Shown: positions 16,853 through 26,013, counted from the first letter of the stretch. The stretch: DNA of 64,000 bases from Phenylobacterium sp. Root1290 (GCF_001425305.1 NZ_LMEE01000003.1:124001-188000), one strand, 5' to 3'. The notes: generated from the sequence alone by a model not told the origin. A program made the numbers and translations.

Positions 16853-17731
16853 CTACTCGGCGGCCGCCTTCACCCCAGCCGGCAGGCGCGAGCGGTGATA
16901 GGGGCGGTCGCCCAGCACCGTCGCCCGGTTCATGATGCGGCGATGGGGCAGGTAGTCGTTCACCGCATAGTGCTGGGTGACACGGTTGTCCCAGAAGGCG
17001 ATGGCGTTCGGGCTCCAGCGCCAGCGGACCAGGAACTCCGGCTTCTGGATGTGCTCGAACAGCATGTTCAGGATCGCGTCGCTCTCTTTGCGGCGCAGGC
17101 CTTTGATCCGGTCGGTGAAGCCGTAATTGACGAACAATCCGTCCTCGCCGGTCTCCGGATGGGTGCGGATGACGGGGTGCAGGACCGGCGGGTTTTCGGC
17201 CACCGCCTTGGCGTGCTTCTCTGCGCCAGCGCCCGCCGCCACGATCCCACGTTGGGGAAAGCCGCGGGAGAAGTCGTGCACCGCGTCCAGGCCTGACAGG
17301 AACTCGCGGAAGGCCGGCGAGAGCGCCTCGTAGGCAGCCCTCATGCTGGACCAAATGGTGTCTCCGCCCGAGGGGGGCAGCAGCTTGGCGTAGAGGATCG
17401 AGGCCATCGGCGGCGTCTCGATGAAGGTGACGTCGGTGTGCCAGCTGTCGTTGTCGGTCGGGTTGTCCTTGTGGTTGTCGAGGATGAACAACTCGGGCGC
17501 CTCGGGCACTCCCGGATAGAGCGGATGGGTGTGCAGCGCCCCGAACCGCGCAGCGAAGTCGCGGTGCTGGACCGGGGTGATGTGCTGGTCCTCGAAGAAC
17601 ACCACCTGGTGCTTCAGGAACGCTTGGCGGATCTCGTGCAGCAGATCGTTGCTGACCGGCTGGGCGAGGTCGACGCCTTCGATCAGCGCCCCGATGGTCG
17701 GGGTCAAAGGGGTCACCTTGAACTGGGCCAT
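16853..17731 (-). CDS. TauD/TfdA family taurine-type dioxygenase
   Basis: The product is 292 residues from the ATG at 17731 (MAQFKVTPLTPTIGALIEGVDL), the usual N-terminus of the family; a longer upstream frame would add only 9 atypical residues. The Fe(II) ligands are in SWHTDVTF and TQHYAVNDY, with the 2-oxoglutarate arginine in HRRIMNRATV. TauD-like enzymes oxidise taurine or other sulfonates, or related small acids, releasing sulfite. No ssuABC or tauABC transporter genes accompany it, so the substrate is not settled. Confidence 0.82.
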   Translation of the reverse strand: MAQFKVTPLTPTIGALIEGVDLAQPVSNDLLHEIRQAFLKHQVVFFEDQHITPVQHRDFAARFGALHTHPLYPGVPEAPELFILDNHKDNPTDNDSWHTDVTFIETPPMASILYAKLLPPSGGDTIWSSMRAAYEALSPAFREFLSGLDAVHDFSRGFPQRGIVAAGAGAEKHAKAVAENPPVLHPVIRTHPETGEDGLFVNYGFTDRIKGLRRKESDAILNMLFEHIQKPEFLVRWRWSPNAIAFWDNRVTQHYAVNDYLPHRRIMNRATVLGDRPYHRSRLPAGVKAAAE

Positions 17732-17785
17732 GTCGAGTTCTCCGCGTGGTCGCCGCATCTAAGCGCGCGAAAGAGAACGGCGCTA

Positions 17786-19045
17786 CTAGAGACCGAAGGC
17801 GCGGCTCGCAGAAAAGATCGCCAGTCCCACCAGCCCGCCTACAAGCGTGCCGTTCACTCGGATGTACTGCAGGTCCTTGCCGACCTGCAGTTCCAGCTTG
17901 TCGACCACGCCCTTGGTGTCCCAGCTGGCCACCACCTGGGCGACGAAGCCGCCGATCTCGTGACGGCGCGGGGCGATGACCTGACGCGCCAGGATCCGGG
18001 CCCATTCGTTGAGCCGGGCCTGGGCGGTCTCCTCGGTATGCAGCCACTCGCCGAGCGCCAGCAGCATCTGCTCGAGTCGCTCGGTCAGGCCTGCGCCGTC
18101 GCCGTCGACCAGGCGCTGTTCGATCTCGCGCCAGACGCCGGCCGCCTGTTCGCGCAGGGCGGGATCGGCCAGCAGCTTGGCCTTCAGGTCCTCGCCCTTG
18201 GCGATCAGGTCCGGATCGTGGGCCAGCCGCTCGATGAAGCTCTCGATCCAGGCCTTCAGCTCCTGGCGCCAGGGGTGCTCGGGCTCGCGCATCTCGATCA
18301 GCAGTTCGCCAAGGCCGGTGGTGACCTTCTGGGCGATCATCTTGTCGATGAACTTGGGCATCCACTTCCAGGACTTGGCCTCGACCTTGTCCTGGATGGT
18401 CTGCTCGTTGTCCTCGAGATAGGCCGCGAGCTTGTCGAGGCCCCAGTCGAAGGCGGCCTGGGACCGGCCCTCGTTCCAGAAGGCGGCCAGCAGCTTCGAC
18501 GCCGTTGGCGCAGCCGGCACGGCCCGGAGCGCGGCGAGCGCGGCCGAGCCAGCGGTCTCGCGCAGCATGTCGCGCGGCAGCACCTTGAGGATGGTCGGGA
18601 CCAGCCCCGAGAGCCGCTTGGCCAGCCGTCGCGCATGGCGCGGCTGGCGCAGCCATTCGCCGCCCCAGCGGGCGACTTCGATCTGCTTGAGGCGGCTGTC
18701 CAGGACGTCGACGGTCAGGAAGTTGTCGGCGATGAAGCCGCCCAAAGCCTCCCCGATCCGGTCCTTGTTGCGCGGGATGATGCCGGTGTGCGGGATCGGC
18801 AGGCCCAGCGGCCGGCGGAAGATGGCGGTGACCGCGAACCAGTCGGCGCAGGCCCCGACCATCGCCGCCTCGGCGAAGGCGCGGACATAGGCGAGCCAGG
18901 GCCAGTGGTCGTCGGCTCGGCTGGCGGCCACGAACACGACCGCCATCGCCACGAGAAGCCCGGTGGCGATGGCCTGCATGCGCTTGAGCTCACGCAGCTT
19001 GACGTCGTCACGCGACGCCGCGGTCGCAACAACCCCAGCGGCCAT
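17786..19045 (-). CDS. DUF445 family membrane-anchored protein
   Basis: The 419-residue product has an N-terminal transmembrane segment (MQAIATGLLVAMAVVFVAAS), the conserved DUF445 core VRAFAEAAMVGACADWFAVTAIFRRPLGLPIPHTGIIPRNKDRIGEALGGFI, long amphipathic helices, and a C-terminal hydrophobic segment (GGLVGLAIFSASRAF). The family is widespread and of unknown function; topology suggests a membrane-tethered helical protein. It lies 6 bases downstream of the HicB-like gene on the same strand, so the two probably share a transcript. Confidence 0.85.
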   Translation of the reverse strand: MAAGVVATAASRDDVKLRELKRMQAIATGLLVAMAVVFVAASRADDHWPWLAYVRAFAEAAMVGACADWFAVTAIFRRPLGLPIPHTGIIPRNKDRIGEALGGFIADNFLTVDVLDSRLKQIEVARWGGEWLRQPRHARRLAKRLSGLVPTILKVLPRDMLRETAGSAALAALRAVPAAPTASKLLAAFWNEGRSQAAFDWGLDKLAAYLEDNEQTIQDKVEAKSWKWMPKFIDKMIAQKVTTGLGELLIEMREPEHPWRQELKAWIESFIERLAHDPDLIAKGEDLKAKLLADPALREQAAGVWREIEQRLVDGDGAGLTERLEQMLLALGEWLHTEETAQARLNEWARILARQVIAPRRHEIGGFVAQVVASWDTKGVVDKLELQVGKDLQYIRVNGTLVGGLVGLAIFSASRAFGL

Positions 19046-19051
19046 GCCGGT

Positions 19052-19690
19052 CTAGATCGCCGCGTCCGCGGGGCTGGCGTCGTCTTTGCGGGCCTCGGCC
19101 TCCTTGCGGCGAGCCATCGCGGCCGAAATGTTCTCGGCGGTCTTGCGGATGGTCTCGGTCACCTTGGCGTCGATGTCGTTGACGCTGCGGTTGAAGGCGG
19201 AATCGGGACCCAGGCTGTCGGTGATCTTGCGGCCGAGCACCGACCACTCGTCCTGAAGCTTGCGGGCGATAGCGTCGAAGTCCGCGCCGGTTCCCGCCCC
19301 GATCTTCTCGCCGAGCGCAGTGCGAGCGGCCGAGGCGATGAAGCCTGAGCGGCTCATGCCGCGGGTTTCGGCGGCCTGGTCGATGCGCTTGAGCAGCCGC
19401 TCGCCGATGGAGATGTTCACGCGCACAGGCGTGTCGTCCACCGCCACGTCGACAAGGAACGGCACGACGCCCGGCTCGGCGGCGATGGCCTCGATGCCGG
19501 CGGGTTTGGGCCAGTCTAGGCCTTCGTCGGTCAGCCGCTGCAGTTCCTTCTGCACGGCCTCGCGCGCGGCGACGACCAGGGCGGCGATGTCGGCGCCGTC
19601 GACGGTCAGGCCCGGAAGGTCGGGAAACTGAGCGGTGTAGCCGCCGGCCGGGGCGCTGCGGGTCAGGGCGACGAAAACGAGAGTGGTCAT
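19052..19690 (-). CDS. HicB-family antitoxin-like protein without HicA
   Basis: I chose the ATG at 19690 because GGAGGATT lies just upstream and the HicB fold starts right after it. Residues 1-60 form the HicB beta-sheet domain (YTAQFPDLPGLTVDGADIAALVVAAREAV). Residues about 90-130 form a ribbon-helix-helix segment (VRVNISIGERLLKRIDQAAETRGMSRSGFIASAAR). The C-terminal 80 residues are an unusual helical tail. HicB normally neutralises the small HicA mRNA interferase, but no HicA frame is evident on either side. It may be an orphan regulator. Confidence 0.72.
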   Translation of the reverse strand: MTTLVFVALTRSAPAGGYTAQFPDLPGLTVDGADIAALVVAAREAVQKELQRLTDEGLDWPKPAGIEAIAAEPGVVPFLVDVAVDDTPVRVNISIGERLLKRIDQAAETRGMSRSGFIASAARTALGEKIGAGTGADFDAIARKLQDEWSVLGRKITDSLGPDSAFNRSVNDIDAKVTETIRKTAENISAAMARRKEAEARKDDASPADAAI

Positions 19691-19803
19691 GGGGAGAATC
19701 CTCCGCGAATAAGCGAAGGATAGACGTTGTGTAGTTTTGCGCAAATTCAAGCCATCGTGTGCGTCTTGGCCGCAGGCGGCGGAATCATGCAATCAGACAC
19801 CCC

Positions 19804-20073
19804 ATGCCTAGCCCGCCCGGATTGCCTGAGTTCGACCTGCCGATGATCTTCGGCGACAGCATGGCTGGATTGGGCTTCCAGTCCGGCGTCGCGAGGCTCG
19901 CTTTCGCCGCCAATATCGCGGACGAAGCCGGCGACGAGCACAAGGTGAAGTCGGGCTATCTGATCCTGACGCCGAACTGCATGCTGGAGCTGCGCAGCCA
20001 GATCGATCAGATCCTGACCGAGCTCGAGCGCCAGGGCATCATCAGCTTCACGCCCGACCGGCTGGACGGCTAG
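19804..20073 (+). CDS. small conserved-looking hypothetical protein
   Basis: The 89-residue product starts at the ATG at 19804 (MPSPPGLPEFDLPMIFGD). The pattern GDSMAGLGFQSGVARLAFAANI, then VKSGYLILTPNCMLELRSQIDQILTELERQGII, recalls small DUF3467-like proteins, but the match is weak. I do not know its function. It is divergent from the HicB-like gene and its last 4 bases overlap the stop of the convergent esterase gene. Confidence 0.5.
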   Translation: MPSPPGLPEFDLPMIFGDSMAGLGFQSGVARLAFAANIADEAGDEHKVKSGYLILTPNCMLELRSQIDQILTELERQGIISFTPDRLDG

Positions 20074-20843
20074 GGCCGAACGGCGCGCTCATAGAAGCCG
20101 TCGCCCAGCCGAACCTGCCCCTGCGCGGTCAGGTGGACGCCGTCCGAAGGCTGTCGGTCAAACGGATCGGTGTCGGTCAGCGTCGTCTTGCGGTCGGCCG
20201 CGGTGATGGCGGCCTGGGCCGTGCGCACGGTCTCCCATCCAGCTCTCGCGCGCTCGGGGCGGTCGATCTGGCCGATGTGCACGACGGTTTCGCCGTCGCC
20301 CCAGCGGCTGCGCACTCGCGTGATGAAAGCAGCGAGGTTGGTCTTGTAGGCCCTGGCCTTAGCCGGCGTCTGGGCGTCGGTTTCACCCTGCATCCATAGG
20401 ACCGCCAGGACCGGCGCGCGTACGCCAGCCTGCGTAAGGGCGGCCTTGGCGGCGTCGATTTCGGCCGTGGCGGCGTCCCACAGATCGCCCTGCGACTGCG
20501 GCGACCAGTCTCGCGCGGCAAGGTCGGCGGCAAGGCCGGTCTCGCCGCGGGCGTACTTGACCACGTAGAGCGGCGCGCAGGCGTGGCCCTGTCGCCAGCG
20601 GTAGGCGAATTGCGCCTCAGGTCCCCAGGTCTGCGGATTGTTCGGCGAGCCGGTGTTGGCGCCCGGCCGCATGGCGACGAAGGCCTGGTCCTGAGGGCTC
20701 CAGATCTTCACGGGCCCCGGCGGCCCGGTCAGATGCGGCGGCAGATCGGCGGCCCCAAGCGTGTAGCCCAGCGCGTTGGACTGGCCGGCCACGATCACCA
20801 TGGCCGGATTGCAGTCGGCCGGGTCGGCGGCGGGAGTGTCCAA
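20070..20843 (-). CDS. SGNH-type carbohydrate esterase (sialate O-acetylesterase / CE6-like)
   Basis: The 257-residue product has the nucleophile block AMVIVAGQSNALG (Ser around residue 22), LWMQGETDAQT (block III-like) and the C-terminal catalytic DGVHLT, together the SGNH signature of acetyl-xylan/sialate O-acetylesterase-like enzymes. No signal peptide is visible with this TTG start at 20843. It probably removes acetyl groups from carbohydrates. It is convergent with the small upstream gene, and its start is 100 bases from the divergent MFS gene. Confidence 0.72.
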   Translation of the reverse strand: MDTPAADPADCNPAMVIVAGQSNALGYTLGAADLPPHLTGPPGPVKIWSPQDQAFVAMRPGANTGSPNNPQTWGPEAQFAYRWRQGHACAPLYVVKYARGETGLAADLAARDWSPQSQGDLWDAATAEIDAAKAALTQAGVRAPVLAVLWMQGETDAQTPAKARAYKTNLAAFITRVRSRWGDGETVVHIGQIDRPERARAGWETVRTAQAAITAADRKTTLTDTDPFDRQPSDGVHLTAQGQVRLGDGFYERAVRP

Positions 20844-20943
20844 GGGCTGTCTGCTTTACTGACCGAACGCGATTACGAATTGTATAGTGGAGCCGCGCGA
20901 CCTGTTCGACCAGATCCAGAGCGCTACGGGGGAGGGACTTGGC

Positions 20944-22137
20944 ATGGCGGGCGCAAGACAGGCGAGTCCTGGACTTATCATCGCGATCTGTTTCGGCATC
21001 GCCGCGCTGGAAGGCTACGACATCCAGGCCTTCGGAGTGGCGGCGCCGCACATGGCGCCGGACCTGAAGCTTGGCCCCGCTGAGCTCGGCTGGGCGGGCA
21101 GCGCGGCGATGATCGGCCTCGTGATCGGGGCGCTATTCGGCGGGTGGGCGGCCGATCGCCATGGCCGGCGCCCGGTGCTGCTGGGCTCGGTGGCGCTGTT
21201 CGGGGTGTTTTCGCTGGCCACGGCGCTGGCGATCAATTTCGAGACGCTGACCCTGGCGCGGCTTGCCACCGGCCTCGGTTTCGGCGGGGCGATGCCCAAC
21301 CTGATCGCCATCGCCACCGAGATCAGTCCCCCGCACCGCCGTGCGCTGACCACCACGAGCATGTTCTGCGGTCTGCCCGTGGGCGGCGCGCTGGTGGCGT
21401 TGGCCGCGCAGGTCGGCGAGCAGGTCGACTGGCGGATGCTGTTCATGATCGGCGGCGCGCTGCCGCTGATGCTGGTGCCGGTGGTCTACTTCCTGTTGCC
21501 GGAGACGCGCCCTGCGCGGTCGGACGCCCGTCCGCCGCCGCAGATGCTGAGCGGCCTGTTCGCCGACGGCCGGGCCTTTGCGACGATCATGATCTGGACG
21601 GTGTTCGCCCTCGACCTGCTGGTCACCTACCTGCTGCTGAACTGGCTGCCGCTGCTGGTGGTGGCCAAGGGCTTCACTGCGACGCAGGGCGCGTCGGCGG
21701 CCTTTGCAATGAACATCATGGCGGTGGTCGGCTCGCTGGTCCTGGGCTGGGGCGCGGACAAGATCGGATACCGCTGGCTGCTGATCGCGGTGTTCGGGGG
21801 CCTCGCCGCGGCGCTCTACGCGCTGGCGGCGGCGGACGGGATGCCGATAATCCTGGCGGCGTCCGGCGCGGCCGGATTCACCGTGATCGGCGGGCTCTAT
21901 GTGCTCTACGCATTGGCGCCGATCTACTACCCGCCGCAGTTCAGGGCGGCCGGCGCGGGCGCGTCGGTGGCCGCCGGGCGGCTGGGATCGATCGTCGGGC
22001 CGCTGATCGCCGGCCAACTGCGCGCGGTGGGCTACGGCCCTGGCGAGGTGCTGAGCGCCCTGGCGCCGGTGGCGGTGGTGACGATGGCCGCGGTGTTCAT
22101 GCTGACCACCTACGGCAAGCCCTACCGCGAGGACTGA
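20944..22137 (+). CDS. MFS transporter, aromatic acid:H+ symporter type
   Basis: The product is about 397 residues from the ATG at 20944, preceded by GGGGGAGGGAC. Twelve membrane segments can be placed. Family signatures are LEGYDIQAFGVAAPHM in TM1 (the DxxD-like motif of the AAHS group) and the loop 2-3 motif GWAADRHGRRPVLL. ARLATGLGFGGAMPNLIAIATEISP follows, as in PcaK/BenK/MhpT-like proteins. It probably imports an aromatic or short organic acid. No catabolic genes are adjacent, so the substrate is open. The stop overlaps the convergent glycosyltransferase gene by 16 bases. Confidence 0.82.
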   Translation: MAGARQASPGLIIAICFGIAALEGYDIQAFGVAAPHMAPDLKLGPAELGWAGSAAMIGLVIGALFGGWAADRHGRRPVLLGSVALFGVFSLATALAINFETLTLARLATGLGFGGAMPNLIAIATEISPPHRRALTTTSMFCGLPVGGALVALAAQVGEQVDWRMLFMIGGALPLMLVPVVYFLLPETRPARSDARPPPQMLSGLFADGRAFATIMIWTVFALDLLVTYLLLNWLPLLVVAKGFTATQGASAAFAMNIMAVVGSLVLGWGADKIGYRWLLIAVFGGLAAALYALAAADGMPIILAASGAAGFTVIGGLYVLYALAPIYYPPQFRAAGAGASVAAGRLGSIVGPLIAGQLRAVGYGPGEVLSALAPVAVVTMAAVFMLTTYGKPYRED

Positions 22138-23360
22138 GCCCTGCGGGCCGCGCCGGCGGCGGCGAGCGCGGCGCGCTGCACGCCGTCAGGAAGGGTGGAG
22201 AACCAGGCCTGCGGCGACAGGCGTTCGGCCACCCGGCGCTTTCCGGCCTCGGACAGCCGCTGGGCCAGGGCTGGGTCAGCGCGCAGGCGGCGGAGCGCCT
22301 CGGCCGCGGCGGCGACGTCCGGATCGGCCCAGGTCTGGCCGCGATAGATGCCCTGGGGATCGTCCACGGCGATCGGCTGCGAGGGGACGATCAGTGCGCA
22401 GGTCTCGTCCATGAAGTCGACATTGCCCGACCAGCCGGTCCCGATCACCGGCGTGCCGAGCGCCATGGCCTCGGCCATGGTCAGGCCGAATCCTTCGGCC
22501 CGGTGCAGAGAGATCAGCACGTCGGCCGACGCGATCAGGCTTTTGACCTGGGCGTAGGGCCAGACGACATCCAACACTTCGACGTTGGCCGGGGCCTGAG
22601 CGCGCAGGCGGGCCAGCAGGTCGGGGAAGGCCTGGCCGTTCTGGGTCTTGATGATCAGCCGCGCGGTCGGGTCGTCAGGGAAGGCCTGGGCGAAGGCCGC
22701 GATCATCGCCTGAGGATTCTTGCGGGCGGCCGAGGACTTGAAGTCGAACAGGGTGACGGCCGTGAACCGCGCATCGCGCGGCGCGGGGGCGATGTCGCGA
22801 TAGTCCTCGATGAACAACGGGTGCGGCACCACGCGGACCGGGGCGGCGGCGCCGGACAGGGCCTGGCCGGTGAAGGCGCTGGGGACCCAGACTTCCTCCA
22901 GGAATGCGGCGTCCTTCAGCCAGGCCTTGGGCGCGCGGGGCAGTTCCCAGGCCCAGTAGCCATAGCGCGGGCCGCGGACGTTCTTGGGGCCGAGGAAGGC
23001 CAGGGCGGCCAACAGCTCAGGCGCGTTGACGTGGAAGATCCAGGGGCCCGGCGTGCGGGCGGCTTCCGAGGCGCCGATCCAGTCCAGCCTGGCCCCGGCG
23101 ATGTCGACCTGCTCCACCGGCGCGCCCAGCGCCTCGAAGGCGCGCACGGCGAGCTTGGCCGAGGCGGCGATGCCGTAGGAGCCGCCGAAGTCGCCGACGA
23201 CGCGGATCGGGCCGGCGGTCTGGTCGGCCGCGTGCGGCGCGCGGGCCTGATGGCGGACATAGGCCTCCAGGGCCGGGCCGAGGATCGGCTGGGCCAGGCG
23301 GCGGACCGGCTCAGGGGTCAGGGCGCGCCAGGCGCCGCGGGCGGTGGAGAGCAGGCTCAT
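22122..23360 (-). CDS. family 4 glycosyltransferase of the surface-glycan cluster
   Basis: The product is 412 residues from the ATG at 23360 (MSLLSTARGAW). GT-B signatures are VVGDFGGSYGIAASAK near the N-terminus and, in the donor domain, FTAVTLFDFKSSAARKNPQAMI, ADVLISLHRAEGFGLTMAEAMALGTPVIGTGWSGNVDFM and GQTWADPD. This is the same subfamily as the protein at 29658-30797, with the shared motifs SLHRSEGFG/AEAM and WSGN/YSGN. The start overlaps the stop of the upstream gene by 4 bases, so it is part of the minus-strand glycan operon with the ABC exporter. Donor and acceptor are unknown. Confidence 0.82.
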   Translation of the reverse strand: MSLLSTARGAWRALTPEPVRRLAQPILGPALEAYVRHQARAPHAADQTAGPIRVVGDFGGSYGIAASAKLAVRAFEALGAPVEQVDIAGARLDWIGASEAARTPGPWIFHVNAPELLAALAFLGPKNVRGPRYGYWAWELPRAPKAWLKDAAFLEEVWVPSAFTGQALSGAAAPVRVVPHPLFIEDYRDIAPAPRDARFTAVTLFDFKSSAARKNPQAMIAAFAQAFPDDPTARLIIKTQNGQAFPDLLARLRAQAPANVEVLDVVWPYAQVKSLIASADVLISLHRAEGFGLTMAEAMALGTPVIGTGWSGNVDFMDETCALIVPSQPIAVDDPQGIYRGQTWADPDVAAAAEALRRLRADPALAQRLSEAGKRRVAERLSPQAWFSTLPDGVQRAALAAAGAARRAQSSR

Positions 23361-25240
23361 GCGCTGGCCGACTCCCAAGACACGCCCTGCGCCAGCAGCG
23401 CGACGGCGTCGGCGGGGATCAGGCCGGGCGCGGTGCGGAACACCAGCTTGCCGACCCGGGCCGGCGGATCGGCGGGCGCCCCCTGCGGCGTCCGGAAGCG
23501 GCCTGCGCCGGCGTCGAACACCAGCGCGTCGCCGCCGGCGGCGTCCGGCGTCCAGCGCTCGACGGCCAGCAGGGTGTTGATGATCCCGGCGGCCGGGGCG
23601 CGGCCCGCCTCGGCCGGCTCGCGGCGCACCGACAGCCGCGCGAGCTCGAAGACCGGATGGCTGTCGACCAGCGGCGGCAGGGCGGCGACGTCGACGCCGT
23701 ACTCGGCCAGGCCCCCGCCGATCAGCCAGCGCAGGAAGGCGAAGCGGCCCTTGAAGCTGGTCAGCGGGAAGAGCCGCTGCAGGTCGCCGCGGCTCTCCCA
23801 GATCGACAGGAACAGGCGCGGGAAGGGCATGCCGCGGGCCAGGTCGCGGACCGGGGCGTTGAACCCCGAGCGCAGGGCGGTTCCCACCCATTGCGGCCAG
23901 GCGGCGCGATGGGCGAGGCCGTAGGCGGCGAAGCGGAGCTTGGCCTCCGACAGGTCGCCGGCCACCTGGCGCGCCGCGCGCAGCGGAAGCTCGGGGGCGG
24001 CGAAGGCCTCGGGCGGCGCCAGGCGCGCGGAGAACCGTCCCTCGATCGATTCCGGGCCGAGCAGCCAGGCCTTGAGGCCGGACTCGTCGGCGGCGAAGCG
24101 GTCGCGCAGGTCGCGCCGGGCGTGGGTGAGGGCGCCGACGGCCGGCGCCTCGGCAGCGCTGGTCAGCCAGCTGGTCAGTTCGGCCGAGCCGGAGAGCCAG
24201 GGACCGTCCAGTATCGGACCGAGCGGTTCGCGGATGACCTCGCCGGGGCGAACGGCGGCCCAGGCCTCGGCTGCGAGCGTCAGGCCGCCGCCGAAGTCCT
24301 CGCCGGCGCGGGCCGCGGCCAGCATCCGGCGGCGGGTCTCGCGCGGGACCAGCTCGCCCGACGGGAAGGCGCGGTGGGCGTAGGGAATGGCCGAGGCCTC
24401 GACATGGCCGTTGCGCAGCAGGGCGCCGGCGTAGTCGGCCAGCAGGGCGGCCAGATCCGAGCGCGGCGTGACCTTGACCCGGTCCTGGTGCTTGGAGAGC
24501 AGGTCAGGCCGCGCCGGGTCGAAACCAGAGAAGTGGAAGAAGGCCAGCGGCTCGCCGTCGACGGTCCAGCCGTCCTTGCCGCGGGCGACCTGGCGGCCCT
24601 CGAGGTTCCAGTAGGCTAGGTTGAGGGTCGGGGTGCGCAGGATGGCGATGTCGCTGACCAGGCCGGGCGCCAGGTCCATCCACTTCTGGTCGGTGAACAG
24701 GCCGGCGGCGAAGTCGACGCGGCAGTCGAAGCGCAGCTTCTCGGCCCACCAGTCCAGGAGGTCGAAGATCTGAGGCTCGGCCCGCATGGCGGCGAAGCCG
24801 AGGTTGTAGGAGCCCGACTGCAGGATCACGTGGTCGTTGGGACTGGCCTCGCCGCGCAGCGGGCGAGTGATGTGCGGCGTCAGCGCCAGCGGCGCGCGGG
24901 CCAGGCCTTCGCGCACGGCGTCGAGCGGTCGGTAGACCCAGATGTCGGGGTCGAAATAGGCGCCGGAGGTGACGCCCTCCTCGGCCAGCAGCGCCTTGAA
25001 GCATAGCGGCTTGACGGCGGTGTTGAGCTCCAGCGCGTCGTAGTAGGCGCACATGGCGGCGAACTCGGGCACGACGCTGGCGGCGTCGAGCGTGCGGATG
25101 CCGGGGTCCTTGAAGGCGATCGGGCCGTCGGTGGTCACCACGACGCGCCGGATGCCGGGCTCGATGGCGCCCAGGCTCTCCATCAGGCTGGCGGCCTGGG
25201 CGGCGTAATTGCGCGAAACGATCGTGAAGATGAAGTCCAA
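23357..25240 (-). CDS. GT-A fold glycosyltransferase-like protein with C-terminal extension
   Basis: I use the TTG at 25240 (after GGGGAGCG), giving 627 residues beginning MDFIFTIVSRNYAAQAASLMESL. The longer upstream frame is only a shadow of the exporter gene. Residues 1-300 resemble GT8-like/DUF-type nucleotide-diphospho-sugar transferases: VTTDGP, AYFDPDIWVY (DxD), NLGFAAMRAEP and LFTDQKWMDLAP. The same order occurs in the protein at 37096-38139. The remaining 300 residues are alpha-helical without a motif I recognise. It overlaps the next gene by 4 bases and follows the ABC ATPase gene by 17, so it belongs to the exporter operon. Confidence 0.7.
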   Translation of the reverse strand: MDFIFTIVSRNYAAQAASLMESLGAIEPGIRRVVVTTDGPIAFKDPGIRTLDAASVVPEFAAMCAYYDALELNTAVKPLCFKALLAEEGVTSGAYFDPDIWVYRPLDAVREGLARAPLALTPHITRPLRGEASPNDHVILQSGSYNLGFAAMRAEPQIFDLLDWWAEKLRFDCRVDFAAGLFTDQKWMDLAPGLVSDIAILRTPTLNLAYWNLEGRQVARGKDGWTVDGEPLAFFHFSGFDPARPDLLSKHQDRVKVTPRSDLAALLADYAGALLRNGHVEASAIPYAHRAFPSGELVPRETRRRMLAAARAGEDFGGGLTLAAEAWAAVRPGEVIREPLGPILDGPWLSGSAELTSWLTSAAEAPAVGALTHARRDLRDRFAADESGLKAWLLGPESIEGRFSARLAPPEAFAAPELPLRAARQVAGDLSEAKLRFAAYGLAHRAAWPQWVGTALRSGFNAPVRDLARGMPFPRLFLSIWESRGDLQRLFPLTSFKGRFAFLRWLIGGGLAEYGVDVAALPPLVDSHPVFELARLSVRREPAEAGRAPAAGIINTLLAVERWTPDAAGGDALVFDAGAGRFRTPQGAPADPPARVGKLVFRTAPGLIPADAVALLAQGVSWESASA

Positions 25241-25257
25241 GGTCGCTCCCCGGGGCG

Positions 25258-26013
25258 TCAGGCGGCGGCCAGCAGTTCGTCCAGCTTCTTGACGTCCATG
25301 ACCTTGGAGGCGACCCCGCTCTCGATGCGCATCACCTTGTTGCAGTAGAGGCGGATCAGTTCGAGATCGTGCGAGGCCAGCACCAGGATGCCGGCGCGCT
25401 CCATCAGCTCCAGGATCCGCTTGTGGGCGATCTTCTGGAAGTCGGCGTCGCCGACGGCGATCCATTCGTCCATCAGGATGACGTCGGCGTGGACGGCGGT
25501 GGCCACGGCGAAGGCCAGGCGCGCCTGCATGCCGGCGGAATAGGTCTTCAGCGGCATGGCCAGGAACGGGCCAAGGCCGGTGAACTCGGCGATCTCCTGC
25601 ATGCGCTCCTCGATCTCCTTGGCGGAGAGGCCGGCGATGCGGCCGCGCAGGCGGATGTTGTCGAGGCCGGTGGCCGAGGGGTCGATGCCGAGGTTGAGGT
25701 CCAGCATGGCCGCGATCTGGCCGTGGACGTCGATGGTGCCCTCGTCGGGCTCATAGGCGCCGGCCAGGGCCCGCAGCAGGGTGGTCTTGCCCGAACCGTT
25801 GTGGCCGATGAGGCCCAGGCGGTCGCCCGACTTCAGCTGGAGATTGATGTTCGACAGCGCCGTGACCTCGGTCGCGCCCATGCCTGTGCGGCCGAGCTTG
25901 CCGCCGACGGTGATCGCCGCCAGGTGCTTCTTCAGCGACTTGGCGTCCACCCCGTAGACGGGGAAGCGCAGGGTCAGGTCGGTGACCCGGATGGAGATCT
26001 CGGGACCCTTCAT
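25258..26013 (-). CDS. polysaccharide ABC exporter ATP-binding protein (Wzt/KpsT type)
   Basis: The 251-residue product has Walker A GHNGSGKTTL, signature TYSAGMQARLAFA, Walker B VILMDEWIAVGD and an H-loop ASHDLEL. The N-terminal VYGVDAKSLKKHL and the DLNLGIDPSATGLDNIRLRG segment are typical of O-antigen, teichoic-acid and capsule exporters. It lacks the C-terminal carbohydrate-recognition domain of E. coli O9a-type Wzt, so chain-end recognition, if present, must lie elsewhere. It starts inside the last codons of the permease gene (4-base overlap, 26010-26013), making a Wzm-Wzt pair. Confidence 0.88.
   Translation of the reverse strand: MKGPEISIRVTDLTLRFPVYGVDAKSLKKHLAAITVGGKLGRTGMGATEVTALSNINLQLKSGDRLGLIGHNGSGKTTLLRALAGAYEPDEGTIDVHGQIAAMLDLNLGIDPSATGLDNIRLRGRIAGLSAKEIEERMQEIAEFTGLGPFLAMPLKTYSAGMQARLAFAVATAVHADVILMDEWIAVGDADFQKIAHKRILELMERAGILVLASHDLELIRLYCNKVMRIESGVASKVMDVKKLDELLAAA

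Noticed and set aside
16848..18656. 602-codon minus-strand frame overlapping the taurine-dioxygenase and DUF445 genes
   Set aside because: The product is rich in Arg, Gly, Pro and Ala and is in the wrong frame relative to two well-supported genes; it is a high-GC shadow.
17438..19348. 636-codon plus-strand frame
   Set aside because: It lies opposite the DUF445 and HicB-like genes, whose families are recognisable; the product has shadow-type composition.
21144..23924. 926-codon plus-strand frame
   Set aside because: It runs through the MFS gene in another frame and antisense to the glycosyltransferases; there is no family signature.
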